This document shows positions 41,494 through 50,084 of a stretch of 64,000 nucleotides of DNA, one piece after another. Origin of the DNA: CAG-170 sp022779365 (GTDB taxonomy: Bacteria > Bacillota > Clostridia > Oscillospirales > Oscillospiraceae). Under the pieces are notes generated by a model. It did no database searches and was not told where the DNA came from. It worked only from the letters and a program-made list of their open reading frames with translations. The stretch covers positions 1 to 64,000 of the forward strand of contig JALFSI010000032.1 in assembly GCA_022779365.1 (NCBI GenBank), read 5' to 3'. A program made the translations under genes and the position numbers. The stretch's first letter is position 1. Every line of letters starts with the position of its first letter.

Positions 41494-42651
41494 ATGAAAA
41501 AGATCATTGCTCTGCTTCTGGCAGTCGTGATGGTGTTTGGTCTGGTTGCTTGCGCATCTCAGGCGAATACCCCCGCGGCAGAAGAGAAGCCCGCCGACAC
41601 TGCTGCTCCGGCAGAGGAGACCCCCGCGGCTGAGGAGACCCCGGCTGCTGACGAAGCTCCCGCTGAGGAAGTCAAGAAGACGATCTATGTCCTGGCCCCC
41701 AACCCCGACCATGGCTGGACCGGCGCGATCGGCGTCTTCGCACAGGCGAAGGTCGATGAGCTGAACGCCGAAGGCAAGTACAACGCTGTTCTGCAGACGT
41801 TTGCTTCCGCTGACGATCAGATCAAGCAGATCGAGGACATCATCGCCAACGACCCCGGCGACGGCTCTATCGGCGTTGCGATGCTGCCCGCCGGCACGGA
41901 TCTGGAGAATGCCATCCAGCAGCTTGCTGACGCCGGCATCCCCTACACCTGCTGCGACCGTATCATCCCGTCCGTGAAGGACACCGCTGTTTCCAACGTC
42001 AAGTACGACAACGTTGAGATCGGCGCTGCCGCTGCCAGCTATCTGGTCTCCAAGGGCATGAAGGAAGGCGACAAGGTCGTCTGCATCGAGGGCGACGGCT
42101 CCTCCGCGGATACCGACCGTACCGACGGCTTCAACAAGTACCTGAAGGGCGAGGTCGAATACAACGGCGCGAAGATCGAGACCCCGTGGACCAGCCTGGA
42201 CTCCGTGTCCTACTCCGGCGCTACCGGCTGGAACCCCGCCAACGCGCAGTCCTATTTTGAGACCTATATGTCCAACGCTGACAACGCCGACACCAAGTAC
42301 ATCGCTGCTTGGGACTCCGGTCTGGCTCTGGCTGTGTTTGACGCTCTGGAAGGCTCCGCCATCGACGAGGCGACCAAGGAAGCATTCCTTGCTAACGCTC
42401 CCTACATCACCGGCTGCGGCGGCCCGAAGACCATCTACACCGTCATCTCCGGCGACTACACCTCCTACCCCGTTGCCGAGAAGTTCGGCGGCGTCATGGA
42501 CGTCACCTATCCGCCCGCTATGATCCAGGATACCATCCAGGCTCTGGTGGACTTCTTCGACGGCAAGGATGTCCCGCTGGACAACACCCAGTCCGCGCAG
42601 TGCGTCACGGCTGACAACGTCGCTGACTTCATGGACAAGGGCTTCGAATAA
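41494..42651 (+). CDS. Sugar ABC transporter substrate-binding lipoprotein (MglB/RbsB class)
   Basis: 385 residues: signal with lipobox LVAC (C20), an Ala/Glu/Pro-rich linker (about 24-60) and a Type-I sugar-binding fold (VLAPNPDHGWTGAIGVFAQAK; DDQIKQIEDIIANDPGDGSIGVAMLPAG; VVCIEGDGSSADTDRTDGF). The ATG at 41494 follows TTGGAGGAACA. Ligand unknown; co-encoded enzymes suggest an inositol-like or unusual sugar. A hairpin follows the stop, likely to raise the level of this message over the next gene. Confidence 0.92.
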   Translation: MKKIIALLLAVVMVFGLVACASQANTPAAEEKPADTAAPAEETPAAEETPAADEAPAEEVKKTIYVLAPNPDHGWTGAIGVFAQAKVDELNAEGKYNAVLQTFASADDQIKQIEDIIANDPGDGSIGVAMLPAGTDLENAIQQLADAGIPYTCCDRIIPSVKDTAVSNVKYDNVEIGAAAASYLVSKGMKEGDKVVCIEGDGSSADTDRTDGFNKYLKGEVEYNGAKIETPWTSLDSVSYSGATGWNPANAQSYFETYMSNADNADTKYIAAWDSGLALAVFDALEGSAIDEATKEAFLANAPYITGCGGPKTIYTVISGDYTSYPVAEKFGGVMDVTYPPAMIQDTIQALVDFFDGKDVPLDNTQSAQCVTADNVADFMDKGFE

Positions 42652-42704
42652 GCCGAGGCTCGCCGGGCGGTAATGCCGTCGGGCAAACAGAACAAATGAA
42701 TCAG

Positions 42705-42736
42705 GTGGTGTCCCACGGCGCTCCGTGGGGCACCAC
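42705..42736 (+). promoter_or_regulatory. Intercistronic hairpin after the binding-protein gene
   Basis: GTGGTGTCCCACGG (42705-42718) / CCGTGGGGCACCAC (42723-42736) with a CGCT loop and no T-run. Such stems commonly stabilise or partly terminate upstream of ABC ATPase genes. Confidence 0.65.
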
Positions 42737-42758
42737 TGCCCATAATGGGAGAGTAGAT

Positions 42759-44258
42759 ATGAACATTCTGGAAATGCATAATGTCCACAAGTCATTTGTG
42801 GGCGTCCCTGTGCTCAAGGGCGTTGACCTTGTTGTCAAGCAGGGCGAAGTCCATGCGCTCCTCGGTGAAAACGGCGCGGGCAAGTCCACGCTGATGAATA
42901 TCCTGACCGGCGTGTTTCCGCTGGATGAGGGCAGCGTCGTTTTTGACGGCAAAGACATTACGAACTGCACTATCGCCGAAAGCGAAGCGGCGGGCGTTGC
43001 GTTCGTACATCAGGAACTGAACCTGTTCAATGACCTTCGCGTTTTTGAGAACATTTTCTTCAACAAAGAGCTGACGACCCGCTTTGGCAAGCTCAAAAAG
43101 CAGGAAATGATTCGGAAGTGTGACGAAGTTTTTGAAAAACTCGGCGTCAGCATCGACCCGACGGATCTGGTCGAGAATCTGAGCGCCAGCGAAAAACAGA
43201 CGCTTGAGATCGCCAAGGCGATCTTCTTTGAGGCGAAGCTGCTGATCCTCGACGAACCGACCACGGCGCTGAGCAACGAAGAAATTGACCATCTGTTTGA
43301 AATCGTGAATAAACTGAAGGCTGAAGGCAAATCCTTCATCTTCATCTCTCATAAAATGCCGGAAATTTTCCGAATTTCCGACAGCTACACCGTGCTCCGC
43401 AACGGCGAGTTTATCCAGACCGGCAAGATCGCGGACGTGACCGCGCCGGAGGTGACCTCGACGATGGTCGGCAGCTCCTTCTCCACGGCGGAGATCTATT
43501 CGCCGCGTGAGATGGGCGACAATATCCTCGAGCTTGAGGGCGTCAGCGGCCCGAACTTCTCGGATGTGGATCTTCAGGTCCGCCGCGGCGAGATCGTCGG
43601 CATCACGGGATTGCAGGGCTCGGGCGCAAGCGAGTTTTTGCAGTCCATTTTCGGTGAGCTGCCCACCTTCTCCGGCACGGTGAAGGTCAGCGGCGAAGCC
43701 TTTACGCACAACAACATCCATCATGCGATGAAAAAGGGCATCGCACTTCTGCCTGCCAACCGCAAGGAGAACTCTGTTGTGCCGGATATGTCCATTCTGG
43801 AGAATATGTACCTGTCGGAGCACGAGCTGTCTGCCAAAAAGCAGGCGATCCACAAGAGTGAAGAGCTCGGCAAATATGACGACCAGAAGGCAAAGCTCAA
43901 CATCAAGGCGGAGTCGCCGCATAACCTCATTCTTTCGCTCTCCGGCGGCAACCAGCAGAAGGTGTTCTTTGCCCGCTGGCTGAATACCGACGCGGACCTG
44001 CTGCTGCTCGATAACCCCACGCAGGGCATCGACGTCGGCGCAAAGGCTGAGATATACAAGCTGATCCTGAAGCTGGCGGAGGAGGGCAAGACCATCCTCG
44101 TCAACACCCAGGAGATCCCGGAATTGCAGCGTATGGCGGACAGATGCGCCGTGTTCTATTCCGGCAAGATCGTAAAAATTCTTCCGCATGAAGAAATCAC
44201 CGAGCAGATCGTGATGCAGTATGCGACCAACGCGCTCGAAGTAGAGGAGGCCAACTGA
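42759..44258 (+). CDS. Sugar ABC transporter ATP-binding protein (MglA/RbsA class)
   Basis: 499 residues with two ABC domains. The first has Walker A GENGAGKST and Walker B LLILDEPTTALS; its signature region reads LSASEKQTLEIA. The second has a degenerate Walker A (GLQGSGASE) and signature LSGGNQQKVFFARWL with Walker B LLLLDNPTQGIDVGAK, as usual in this class. The ATG at 42759 follows GGGAGAG. It precedes its permease by 1 base. Confidence 0.93.
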   Translation: MNILEMHNVHKSFVGVPVLKGVDLVVKQGEVHALLGENGAGKSTLMNILTGVFPLDEGSVVFDGKDITNCTIAESEAAGVAFVHQELNLFNDLRVFENIFFNKELTTRFGKLKKQEMIRKCDEVFEKLGVSIDPTDLVENLSASEKQTLEIAKAIFFEAKLLILDEPTTALSNEEIDHLFEIVNKLKAEGKSFIFISHKMPEIFRISDSYTVLRNGEFIQTGKIADVTAPEVTSTMVGSSFSTAEIYSPREMGDNILELEGVSGPNFSDVDLQVRRGEIVGITGLQGSGASEFLQSIFGELPTFSGTVKVSGEAFTHNNIHHAMKKGIALLPANRKENSVVPDMSILENMYLSEHELSAKKQAIHKSEELGKYDDQKAKLNIKAESPHNLILSLSGGNQQKVFFARWLNTDADLLLLDNPTQGIDVGAKAEIYKLILKLAEEGKTILVNTQEIPELQRMADRCAVFYSGKIVKILPHEEITEQIVMQYATNALEVEEAN

Positions 44259-44259
44259 T

Positions 44260-45327
44260 ATGAGCCAGAACACCGTACAAAAGCACCGCCAAAAACTCTC
44301 GCTCTCCCAGTATTCCTACGTTATCATTTTCATCGTCCTGTTCATCGCCTACTATCTCATCAGCGGGCAGCTCAAGTGGACGGGCATTACCAACATCCTG
44401 CGTCACTCCGCAGTCGTCGGCGTTATCTCGCTCGGTATGGGTCTGGTCATCATCATCGGTGAGATCGACCTGTCCGTCGGCGCGATCCTCGGCTGTATCG
44501 CGTCGTTCGGCTGCGTGATCTTTAACGTGATGAACAACGCCGGGATGCCGGTGTGGCTCATCTTCACGCTCACGATCCTCTTCTGTCTGCTCGGCGGTAC
44601 GCTGCTCGGCTTCTTTAACGGCTTTTTGATCGGTCGTGTGCAGCTCCCGGCGTTTATCGTCACGCTGGCAACGCAGCTCATCTTCCGCTCCGCCTGCCAG
44701 TACGCCAGCCGCGCGCTGCCCAAGGAGCTGACCGGCGCGTCCGCAAACTCCTACTCCATGATCAAGGCGCAGGTCGAATCGGGCATGAACGCCCGTGACG
44801 CGATGTACACCTTCGGCAACAGCAAGATCCCCGGCATCGAGATCCCGGTCGTCGGTCTGATCTTCATCGCCGTCGCGCTGCTGCTCGTCTATGTCACCAC
44901 CTCCACCAAATACGGCAAGCGCCTGTTCGCCATCGGCTCGAACACCAAGGCGGCGCACATGGCCGGTATCAACGTGGAATGGAATAAGGTCTCGGTGTTC
45001 ACCATCACGGGGCTGCTGTGCGGTCTCGGCGCTGCGATGTGGCTCTGTCTGCAAGGTAACGTCGATCCGGCGACCACCGGCGTGAGCAATGAGATGTTCG
45101 CCATCGCGGCGGTCGTGCTCGGCGGCATCGCTATGTCCGGCGGCAAGGGTCGTCTCGCGGGCGTCATCTTCGGCGCGCTCAGCTATACGATCATCGACAA
45201 GATCATCGCCGCGCTGAATGTGGACTCCCTCATCAACAACGCCATCAAGGGCGCGATCCTCCTGATCGCTATCGTCATTCAGGTGCTCGGTCCGCAGCTC
45301 AAGGGCAAGGTAAAGAAAAAGGCGTAA
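44260..45327 (+). CDS. Sugar ABC transporter permease (MglC/RbsC class)
   Basis: 355 residues, about nine hydrophobic spans: VGVISLGMGLVIIIGEIDLSVGAILG, then LGFFNGFLIGRVQLPAFIVTLATQLIF, TKYGKRLFAIGSNTKAAHMAGINVEWNKV and AAVVLGGIAMSGGKGRLAGVIFGALS. Last gene of the operon, ending in a basic KGKVKKKA tail. Starts after GAGGAGGCCAACTG, almost touching the ATPase stop. Confidence 0.93.
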   Translation: MSQNTVQKHRQKLSLSQYSYVIIFIVLFIAYYLISGQLKWTGITNILRHSAVVGVISLGMGLVIIIGEIDLSVGAILGCIASFGCVIFNVMNNAGMPVWLIFTLTILFCLLGGTLLGFFNGFLIGRVQLPAFIVTLATQLIFRSACQYASRALPKELTGASANSYSMIKAQVESGMNARDAMYTFGNSKIPGIEIPVVGLIFIAVALLLVYVTTSTKYGKRLFAIGSNTKAAHMAGINVEWNKVSVFTITGLLCGLGAAMWLCLQGNVDPATTGVSNEMFAIAAVVLGGIAMSGGKGRLAGVIFGALSYTIIDKIIAALNVDSLINNAIKGAILLIAIVIQVLGPQLKGKVKKKA

Positions 45328-45340
45328 ACCACACGCTGAC

Positions 45341-45373
45341 AATGACCGACCGGCACACGCCGGTCGGTCATTT
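45341..45373 (+). terminator. Terminator of the sugar operon
   Basis: TGACCGACCGGC/GCCGGTCGGTCA with an ACAC loop and T3 tail. An almost identical copy lies at 45610-45643. Confidence 0.8.
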
Positions 45374-45610
45374 GAGCGTGTCAAAAATGTATTTTTGACA
45401 CGCTCTCAAACGAAAACCGCTTTGCTGGGTTTTCGTTTGAGTGGGCTTGCAGTCTGCTGCGCGCATAATTTGCGTGCCACTGGCACACAAATTCCACACT
45501 TGCAGCCTGTATTGTATTTTCTGCGACGTACACGCCGCCGCAGAAAATGATCCGAATCATTTTTGCGCCTGCGGGCGCAAAACTCTGCGAGGCTTTTTCG
45601 ACAGACTGCA
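45374..45610. repeat. Packed hairpin array between duplicate terminators
   Basis: Perfect 15-bp hairpin 45374-45405 (2-base loop), then 13-bp hairpin 45406-45440. An outer stem TGCAGTCTG (45448-45456) / CAGACTGCA (45602-45610) encloses AATTTG..GTGCC/GGCAC..CAAATT (45467-45493), ATTTTCTGCG/CGCAGAAAAT (45516-45548), AATGAT/ATCATT (45546-45561) and TTTTGCGCC/GGCGCAAAA (45561-45582). No coding potential. A segment of about 236 bp flanked by 33-bp direct repeats. Confidence 0.6.
45561..45597 (+). repeat. Dispersed 37-bp hairpin element, copy 2
   Basis: Reverse complement of 6979-7015 with one difference. In both places it lies downstream of the last gene of an operon, in the same orientation relative to transcription. 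Confidence 0.7.
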
Positions 45611-45643
45611 ATGACCGACCAGCACACGCCGGTCGGTCATTTT
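45610..45643 (+). terminator. Second copy of the sugar-operon terminator
   Basis: Differs from 45341-45373 by one base (CAGC for CGGC), making the stem slightly weaker; T3-4 tail. No gene lies between the two copies. Confidence 0.7.
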
Positions 45644-45718
45644 GCACAAGTCGATGCGCGGCATAACGACACCCGTCCGTCACTGGCGGAAAAAATTGCG
45701 AAATTGCGCGAAAAACAC

Positions 45719-45746
45719 TTGACTTTTCGCCGCGCGGTGGTATGAT
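45719..45746 (+). promoter_or_regulatory. Promoter of glyA
   Basis: TTGACT (45719-45724), 16-base spacer, TATGAT (45741-45746). Confidence 0.8.
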
Positions 45747-45792
45747 AGCGGTGTTCAAATGAACCGTAATTTCATATCGTTCCGCAGATCGT

Positions 45793-45928
45793 GCTCAGAA
45801 CGCATTGCGAACTGAGCGCGGGAGGAATCTCTGGAGAACTCATTGAGTTGAGTGCCGAAGGTGCAAGGCGAAAGCCGAATCTCTCAGGCAAAAGGACAGG
45901 GTATGCGCACAGCGTTTTATGAGCATAC
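45793..45928 (+). ncRNA. Glycine riboswitch (single aptamer)
   Basis: The aptamer spans about 45818-45905: GGGAGGAATCTCTGGAG, the GTGCCGAAGGTGCAA core and CTCTCAGGCAAAAGGACAG, the standard glycine-aptamer sequence blocks. Only one aptamer is present. It is preceded by a GCTCAG/CTGAGC hairpin (45793-45817) and followed by GTATGC/GCATAC (45901-45928), either of which may be the helper stem found in singlet glycine riboswitches. The terminator at 45932 is the likely expression platform. Confidence 0.92.
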
Positions 45929-45931
45929 AAG

Positions 45932-45967
45932 GTGGGTGATCCGAAGGCGGTTCACCCACTTTTTTTG
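45932..45967 (+). terminator. Riboswitch expression-platform terminator
   Basis: GTGGGTGA/TTCACCCAC stem followed by T7, between aptamer and glyA. Glycine would decide whether RNA polymerase passes; the sequence alone does not fix the sign. Confidence 0.8.
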
Positions 45968-45983
45968 CGAAAGGACAGTCACC

Positions 45984-47237
45984 ATGAACACCATTCTGAA
46001 CTCTGAAATGCAATATATCCGGGACTGTGATCCCGAGATCGGCACGCTGATCGGTCAGGAATTTGACCGCCAGAGCGAAAATATCGAGCTGATCGCGTCC
46101 GAAAATATCGCCTCCGCGCCCGTTATCGCCGCCATGGGCAGCGTGCTGACCAACAAATACGCCGAGGGTCTGCCCGGTAACCGCTACTACGGCGGCTGCG
46201 AATATGTGGACGAGATCGAGCGCATCGCCATCGCGCGCGCCAAGGCGCTGTTCGGCGCGGAGTTTGCAAATGTCCAGCCGCATTCCGGCTCGCAGGCAAA
46301 TCTCGAGGTCTACGCCGCGCTGCTCCAGCCCGGTGATACGCTCATGGGCATGGATCTCGCCTGCGGCGGGCATCTGACGCACGGCGCGCGGGTCAGCCTA
46401 TCCGGCAAGTACTATCACAGCGTCTCCTACGGCGTCGATCCCGAGACCGGGCGCATCGACTATAACGCCGTGGAGGACATGGTCAAGCAGTACCACCCCA
46501 AGCTGCTCATCGCCGGTGCGTCGGCGTATCCGCGCGCGATCGACTTTGCGGCGTTTGCCGATATTGCCCACCGGGGCGGCGCGCTGCTCATGGTCGATAT
46601 GGCGCACATCGCCGGGCTCGTCGCGGGCGGCGTGCACCAGAGCCCCGTGCCGTATGCCGACGTCGTGACCACCACCACGCACAAGACGCTGCGCGGTCCG
46701 CGCGGCGGTCTCATCCTCGCGCGCGAGGAGCTTGGCAAAAAGCTCAACAGCGCCGTGTTCCCCGGCGCGCAGGGCGGCCCGCTCATGCACGTCATCGCTG
46801 CCAAGGCGATCTGCCTCAAGGAGGCGGCGCAGCCGGAGTTCCGCACCTATGCGCAGAGCATCGTGAAAAACGCCGCCGCGCTGGCGGACGCGCTGCTCGC
46901 GCGCGGCTTTGATCTCGTGACCGGCGGCACGGATAACCACCTCATGCTCGCCGATCTGCGCAGCAAGGGGATCACCGGCAAGGAGCTGCAAACGCGGCTG
47001 GACAGCGTACACATCACGGTCAACAAAAACGCCGTCCCGAACGACCCGGAGAGACCCGGCGTGACCAGCGGCGTGCGCATCGGAACACCTGCCGTCACCA
47101 CGCGCGGCTTTACCGCCGAGGATATGCCCATCATCGCCGACTGCATCGACCGCATCGTCCGCGATTATGAGGGCAGCCGCGAGGAGGTCATCGCCGCCGT
47201 CCGCGCGCTGACGAAAAAGCATCCGATCTATGAATAA
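45984..47237 (+). CDS. glyA: Serine hydroxymethyltransferase
   Basis: A 417-residue PLP enzyme interconverting serine + THF with glycine + 5,10-methylene-THF. PLP lysine in VVTTTTHKTLRGPRGGLIL; also NKYAEGLPGNRYYGGCEYVDEIE and SGVRIGTPAVTTRGF. Full length. The ATG at 45984 follows GAAAGGACAGTC. Controlled by the glycine riboswitch just upstream, so it answers to its own product. Confidence 0.97.
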   Translation: MNTILNSEMQYIRDCDPEIGTLIGQEFDRQSENIELIASENIASAPVIAAMGSVLTNKYAEGLPGNRYYGGCEYVDEIERIAIARAKALFGAEFANVQPHSGSQANLEVYAALLQPGDTLMGMDLACGGHLTHGARVSLSGKYYHSVSYGVDPETGRIDYNAVEDMVKQYHPKLLIAGASAYPRAIDFAAFADIAHRGGALLMVDMAHIAGLVAGGVHQSPVPYADVVTTTTHKTLRGPRGGLILAREELGKKLNSAVFPGAQGGPLMHVIAAKAICLKEAAQPEFRTYAQSIVKNAAALADALLARGFDLVTGGTDNHLMLADLRSKGITGKELQTRLDSVHITVNKNAVPNDPERPGVTSGVRIGTPAVTTRGFTAEDMPIIADCIDRIVRDYEGSREEVIAAVRALTKKHPIYE

Positions 47238-47242
47238 GCCAG

Positions 47243-47272
47243 AAGCCCCCGCCGGGTCGGCGGGGGTTTTGG
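47243..47272 (+). terminator. Terminator after glyA
   Basis: CCCCCGCC/GGCGGGGG stem followed by TTTT. Confidence 0.85.
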
Positions 47273-47277
47273 TTTAA

Positions 47278-47345
47278 ATGAATGATGAATGGTGAATGAT
47301 GAATAATGAATAATTAGCGTAGGGGCGGGGCAAGCCCTATTTTTG
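47278..47345. repeat. Short GAAT-type repeats plus GC-rich repeat fragment
   Basis: A run of GAATGATGAATGGTGAATG-like units (47278-47313), then GTAGGGGCGGGGCAAGCCC, a fragment of the palindrome family seen at 22.4 and 50.1 kb. Confidence 0.6.
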
Positions 47346-47406
47346 CCGCGCCTTGACACCATGCGTGCGGTGTGAGAAAATAGGGGCAATTACGGAGGTC
47401 ACAGAA

Positions 47407-48213
47407 ATGCAGGCAAATTATCACACGCACACCTACCGCTGCCGCCACGCGGGGCAGTGGGGGGATGAGGAATATGTACAGGCTGCGCTGGCGGGCGGCT
47501 ATCGCGTGCTCGGCTTTTCCGACCACACGCCGTGGAAGTATCATTCGGACTACGTCAGCGGCAACGAGCGGATGCCGATGGACGCGCTGGAGGACTATAT
47601 TGCCAGCGTGCAGGCGCTGCGCGCGCAGTACCGCGGCAGGCTCACAATGTATCTGGGGCTGGAATGCGAGTATTTTCCCGACTATCTCGACTGGCTGCGC
47701 GAGATGCACGGGCGGATGGACTATCTGATTTTGGGCAACCATTTTTACAAGACCGACGAATTTGGCGCGCCGTATTTCGGCGTGACCACCACGGCGGCGG
47801 ACATTTACCGCTATCTGGAGATGACGCTCGCGGGCATGGCGACGGGGCTGTACCGCTACCTTGCGCACCCGGAGCTGCCGGTGGCGTGCTACCCGGCGTT
47901 CGACGACGTGTGCCGCGACCTGTCGCGTCAGCTCTGCCGTGCGGCAAGGGAGCTTTCGCTGCCGCTGGAATATAATCTTATGGGGACGTTCAAGCGCGGG
48001 CGCGGGTATTATACCGACAGCGTCGGCTATCCGGCGGCGGAGTTCTGGCGCATCGCCGCCGAGGAGGGCTGTACCGCCATCATCGGCGTGGACGCGCACC
48101 GCCCGGCGATGCTGTCGGACACGACCGACTTTTTTGCCGCGCAAAAATTCTTAAAAAGCCTTGGAATGCCGCTTTTGGAGCAGCTTCCGGGGCTGGAAGC
48201 GGAGGACGCATGA
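47407..48213 (+). CDS. PHP-domain histidinol-phosphatase-like hydrolase
   Basis: 268 residues: PHP motif I NYHTHTYRCRHA (H6, H8), FSDHTPW, GLECEYFPD, NHFY and the final VDAHRP. Closest to HisK/YtvP-type histidinol-phosphatases, but no other his genes are in the window, so another phosphate ester substrate is possible. The ATG follows TTACGGAGGTCACAGAA. It overlaps the methyltransferase start by 4 bases. Confidence 0.85.
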   Translation: MQANYHTHTYRCRHAGQWGDEEYVQAALAGGYRVLGFSDHTPWKYHSDYVSGNERMPMDALEDYIASVQALRAQYRGRLTMYLGLECEYFPDYLDWLREMHGRMDYLILGNHFYKTDEFGAPYFGVTTTAADIYRYLEMTLAGMATGLYRYLAHPELPVACYPAFDDVCRDLSRQLCRAARELSLPLEYNLMGTFKRGRGYYTDSVGYPAAEFWRIAAEEGCTAIIGVDAHRPAMLSDTTDFFAAQKFLKSLGMPLLEQLPGLEAEDA

Positions 48214-49391
48214 CACAGTACGGCAAGGTATGCCTGCGGCGCGGCGAGGACGCGCGCATCCGCGCGGGCGCGGACTGGATCTACGACAACGAGCTCGACT
48301 GGGCGGACGATATTTGCAGAACCGGCGACGTGGTGGACGTGCTGGACAGCCGGATGCGTTTCGTCGCGCGCGGATTTTTCAGCCTCACGTCTAAGATCGC
48401 CGTGCGCGTGCTTACGCGGGACGAACAGACCGAAATTAACGAAGCGTTTTTCCGTGCGCGGCTGGAGGCGGCGATCGAGTTCCGGCGGCGGCTGGGGTTT
48501 GATAATAGCTTCCGCGCCGTGTTCGGTGAGTCGGACGGGCTGCCGGGGCTGACGGTGGACAAATACGGCGATTTTTTGTCGTTTCAGATCGTCTCCGCCG
48601 GGATGGAGCAGCGCAAGGGTCTGATCGTCCGCCTGCTCGCGGGGCTGCTGCGCCCGGAGGGCATCTATGAGCGCGATGAGCTGGCGGTGCGCGAAAAGGA
48701 AGGGCTGGCGCTGCAAAGCGGCTGCGTGTACGGCAGCGTCCCGGAGCGGCACATCGTGCGCGAGCACGACGCAAAAATGTACGTCAGCATCCCGAACGGA
48801 CAGAAAACCGGGCATTTTCTCGACCAGCAGGAGAACCGCGGGCGCATTCGCCCGTACTGCGCGGGCGCGGACGTGCTCGACCTGTGCTGCTGCACGGGCG
48901 GCTTTTCCATCCACGCGGCGCTCTACGGCGCAAAAAGCGTGGAGGCGGTGGACGTATCGGAGAGCGCGCTGGCGCTCGTGCGTGAAAACGCGGCGCTGAA
49001 CGGCGTGGGGGATAAAATCAGCACGAGCTGCGCCAACGTCTTTGACCTCGCGCGGGCGTATGCCGCCGAGGGGCGGCAGTTTGACCTTGTCATCTGCGAC
49101 CCGCCGGCGTTTGCCAAGAGCCGTCAGGCGCTGCCCGGCGCGCTGCGCGGGTATAAGGAGCTGAACCTGCGCGCGATCCAGATGACAAGACCCGGCGGCA
49201 TCCTCGTCTCGTGCTCGTGCAGCCAGTTTTTAACGCCGGAGCTCATGCTCCGCACGCTGCGCGACGCGGCAGGGGACAGCGGGCGGAGCGTGCGTTTACT
49301 CGAAACGCTCATGCAGTCGCGCGACCATCCCGCGAGCCTGACGGACGAAGCATCGCTGTACCTCAAGGGCTATATTCTGCAAGTATTATAA
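48210..49391 (+). CDS. Class I SAM-dependent rRNA methyltransferase (RlmI-like)
   Basis: 393 residues: N-terminal PUA domain (about 1-75), linker with VFGESDGLPGLTVDKY, then the Rossmann methyltransferase with GQKTGHFLDQQENR, VLDLCCCTGGFSIHAA (SAM-binding) and the catalytic VICDPPAFAKS. RlmI makes m5C in 23S rRNA; exact target here unproven. Translationally coupled to the PHP hydrolase gene. Confidence 0.9.
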   Translation: MTQYGKVCLRRGEDARIRAGADWIYDNELDWADDICRTGDVVDVLDSRMRFVARGFFSLTSKIAVRVLTRDEQTEINEAFFRARLEAAIEFRRRLGFDNSFRAVFGESDGLPGLTVDKYGDFLSFQIVSAGMEQRKGLIVRLLAGLLRPEGIYERDELAVREKEGLALQSGCVYGSVPERHIVREHDAKMYVSIPNGQKTGHFLDQQENRGRIRPYCAGADVLDLCCCTGGFSIHAALYGAKSVEAVDVSESALALVRENAALNGVGDKISTSCANVFDLARAYAAEGRQFDLVICDPPAFAKSRQALPGALRGYKELNLRAIQMTRPGGILVSCSCSQFLTPELMLRTLRDAAGDSGRSVRLLETLMQSRDHPASLTDEASLYLKGYILQVL

Positions 49392-49394
49392 AAA

Positions 49395-49441
49395 AAATAA
49401 TTATTATTGTTATGTACAAATCAACAGAACTGTGGTATACT
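49395..49441 (+). promoter_or_regulatory. Rubrerythrin promoter with PerR-like box
   Basis: TGTACA (49413-49418), 17-base spacer, TATACT (49436-49441). Directly upstream lies AAATAAT-T-ATTATTG (49395-49409), matching the PerR consensus TTATAAT-N-ATTATAA at 10 of 14 fixed positions with a perfect core. Confidence 0.6.
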
Positions 49442-49483
49442 AATGCTGTGGAGAATAGACCACCTTTGAAAGGAGCAGATGAG

Positions 49484-50020
49484 ATGAAACTCAAGGGAAC
49501 AAAAACCGAAGCGAATCTGATGGCGGCGTTTGCGGGCGAATCGCAGGCGTGCGTCAAGTATCAATACTACGCTTCCAAGGCGAAAAAGGACGGCTATGTC
49601 CAGATCGGCGAGCTGTTTGAGGAGACCTCGCGCAACGAAAAGGAGCACGCGAAGATCTGGTTCAAGCTCCTGCACGACGGGATGCCCGGCACGGCGGAGA
49701 ATCTGCTGGACGCGGCAAACGGCGAAAATTTTGAGTGGACGGATATGTACGCGGGCTTTGCCCAGACCGCGCGAGAGGAAGGGCTGGACGAGATCGCGGC
49801 GCTGTTTGAGGGCGTGGCGGCGATCGAGCGGGCGCACGAGGAGCGCTACCGCAGGCTGCTGGCGAACGTGCAGGACGGGCTGGTGTTCTCCCGCGACGGC
49901 AATCAGATCTGGCAGTGCAGCAACTGCGGACACCTTGTCATCGGCAAAAAAGCCCCCGAGGTCTGCCCCGTGTGCAGCCACCCGCAGGCGTATTTCCAGA
50001 TCAAAGCGGAAAATTACTGA
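49484..50020 (+). CDS. rbr: Rubrerythrin
   Basis: 178 residues. Diiron ferritin-like domain (about 1-140) with ligand motifs EANLMAAFAGESQA, EETSRNEKEHA and AAIERAHEERY; C-terminal rubredoxin domain with CSNCG and CPVC. It reduces hydrogen peroxide with electrons from NADH-linked or ferredoxin partners, protecting anaerobes. ATG after AAAGGAGCAGATGAG. The PerR-like box fits peroxide control. Confidence 0.95.
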   Translation: MKLKGTKTEANLMAAFAGESQACVKYQYYASKAKKDGYVQIGELFEETSRNEKEHAKIWFKLLHDGMPGTAENLLDAANGENFEWTDMYAGFAQTAREEGLDEIAALFEGVAAIERAHEERYRRLLANVQDGLVFSRDGNQIWQCSNCGHLVIGKKAPEVCPVCSHPQAYFQIKAENY

Positions 50021-50027
50021 GAGGTTT

Positions 50028-50056
50028 AAAGCCCCGCCCCAAAAGGGCGGGGCTTT
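50028..50056 (+). terminator. Terminator after rubrerythrin
   Basis: AAAGCCCCGCCC (50028-50039) / GGGCGGGGCTTT (50045-50056). Short T-tail. Confidence 0.8.
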
Positions 50057-50084
50057 GCGGTGTAAGAAGTGGGTTGTGAGTCGT

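Noticed and set aside
47278..47313. CRISPR-like or minisatellite repeat
   Set aside because: Units are about 8-10 bases, degenerate and without spacers; no cas genes are in the window.
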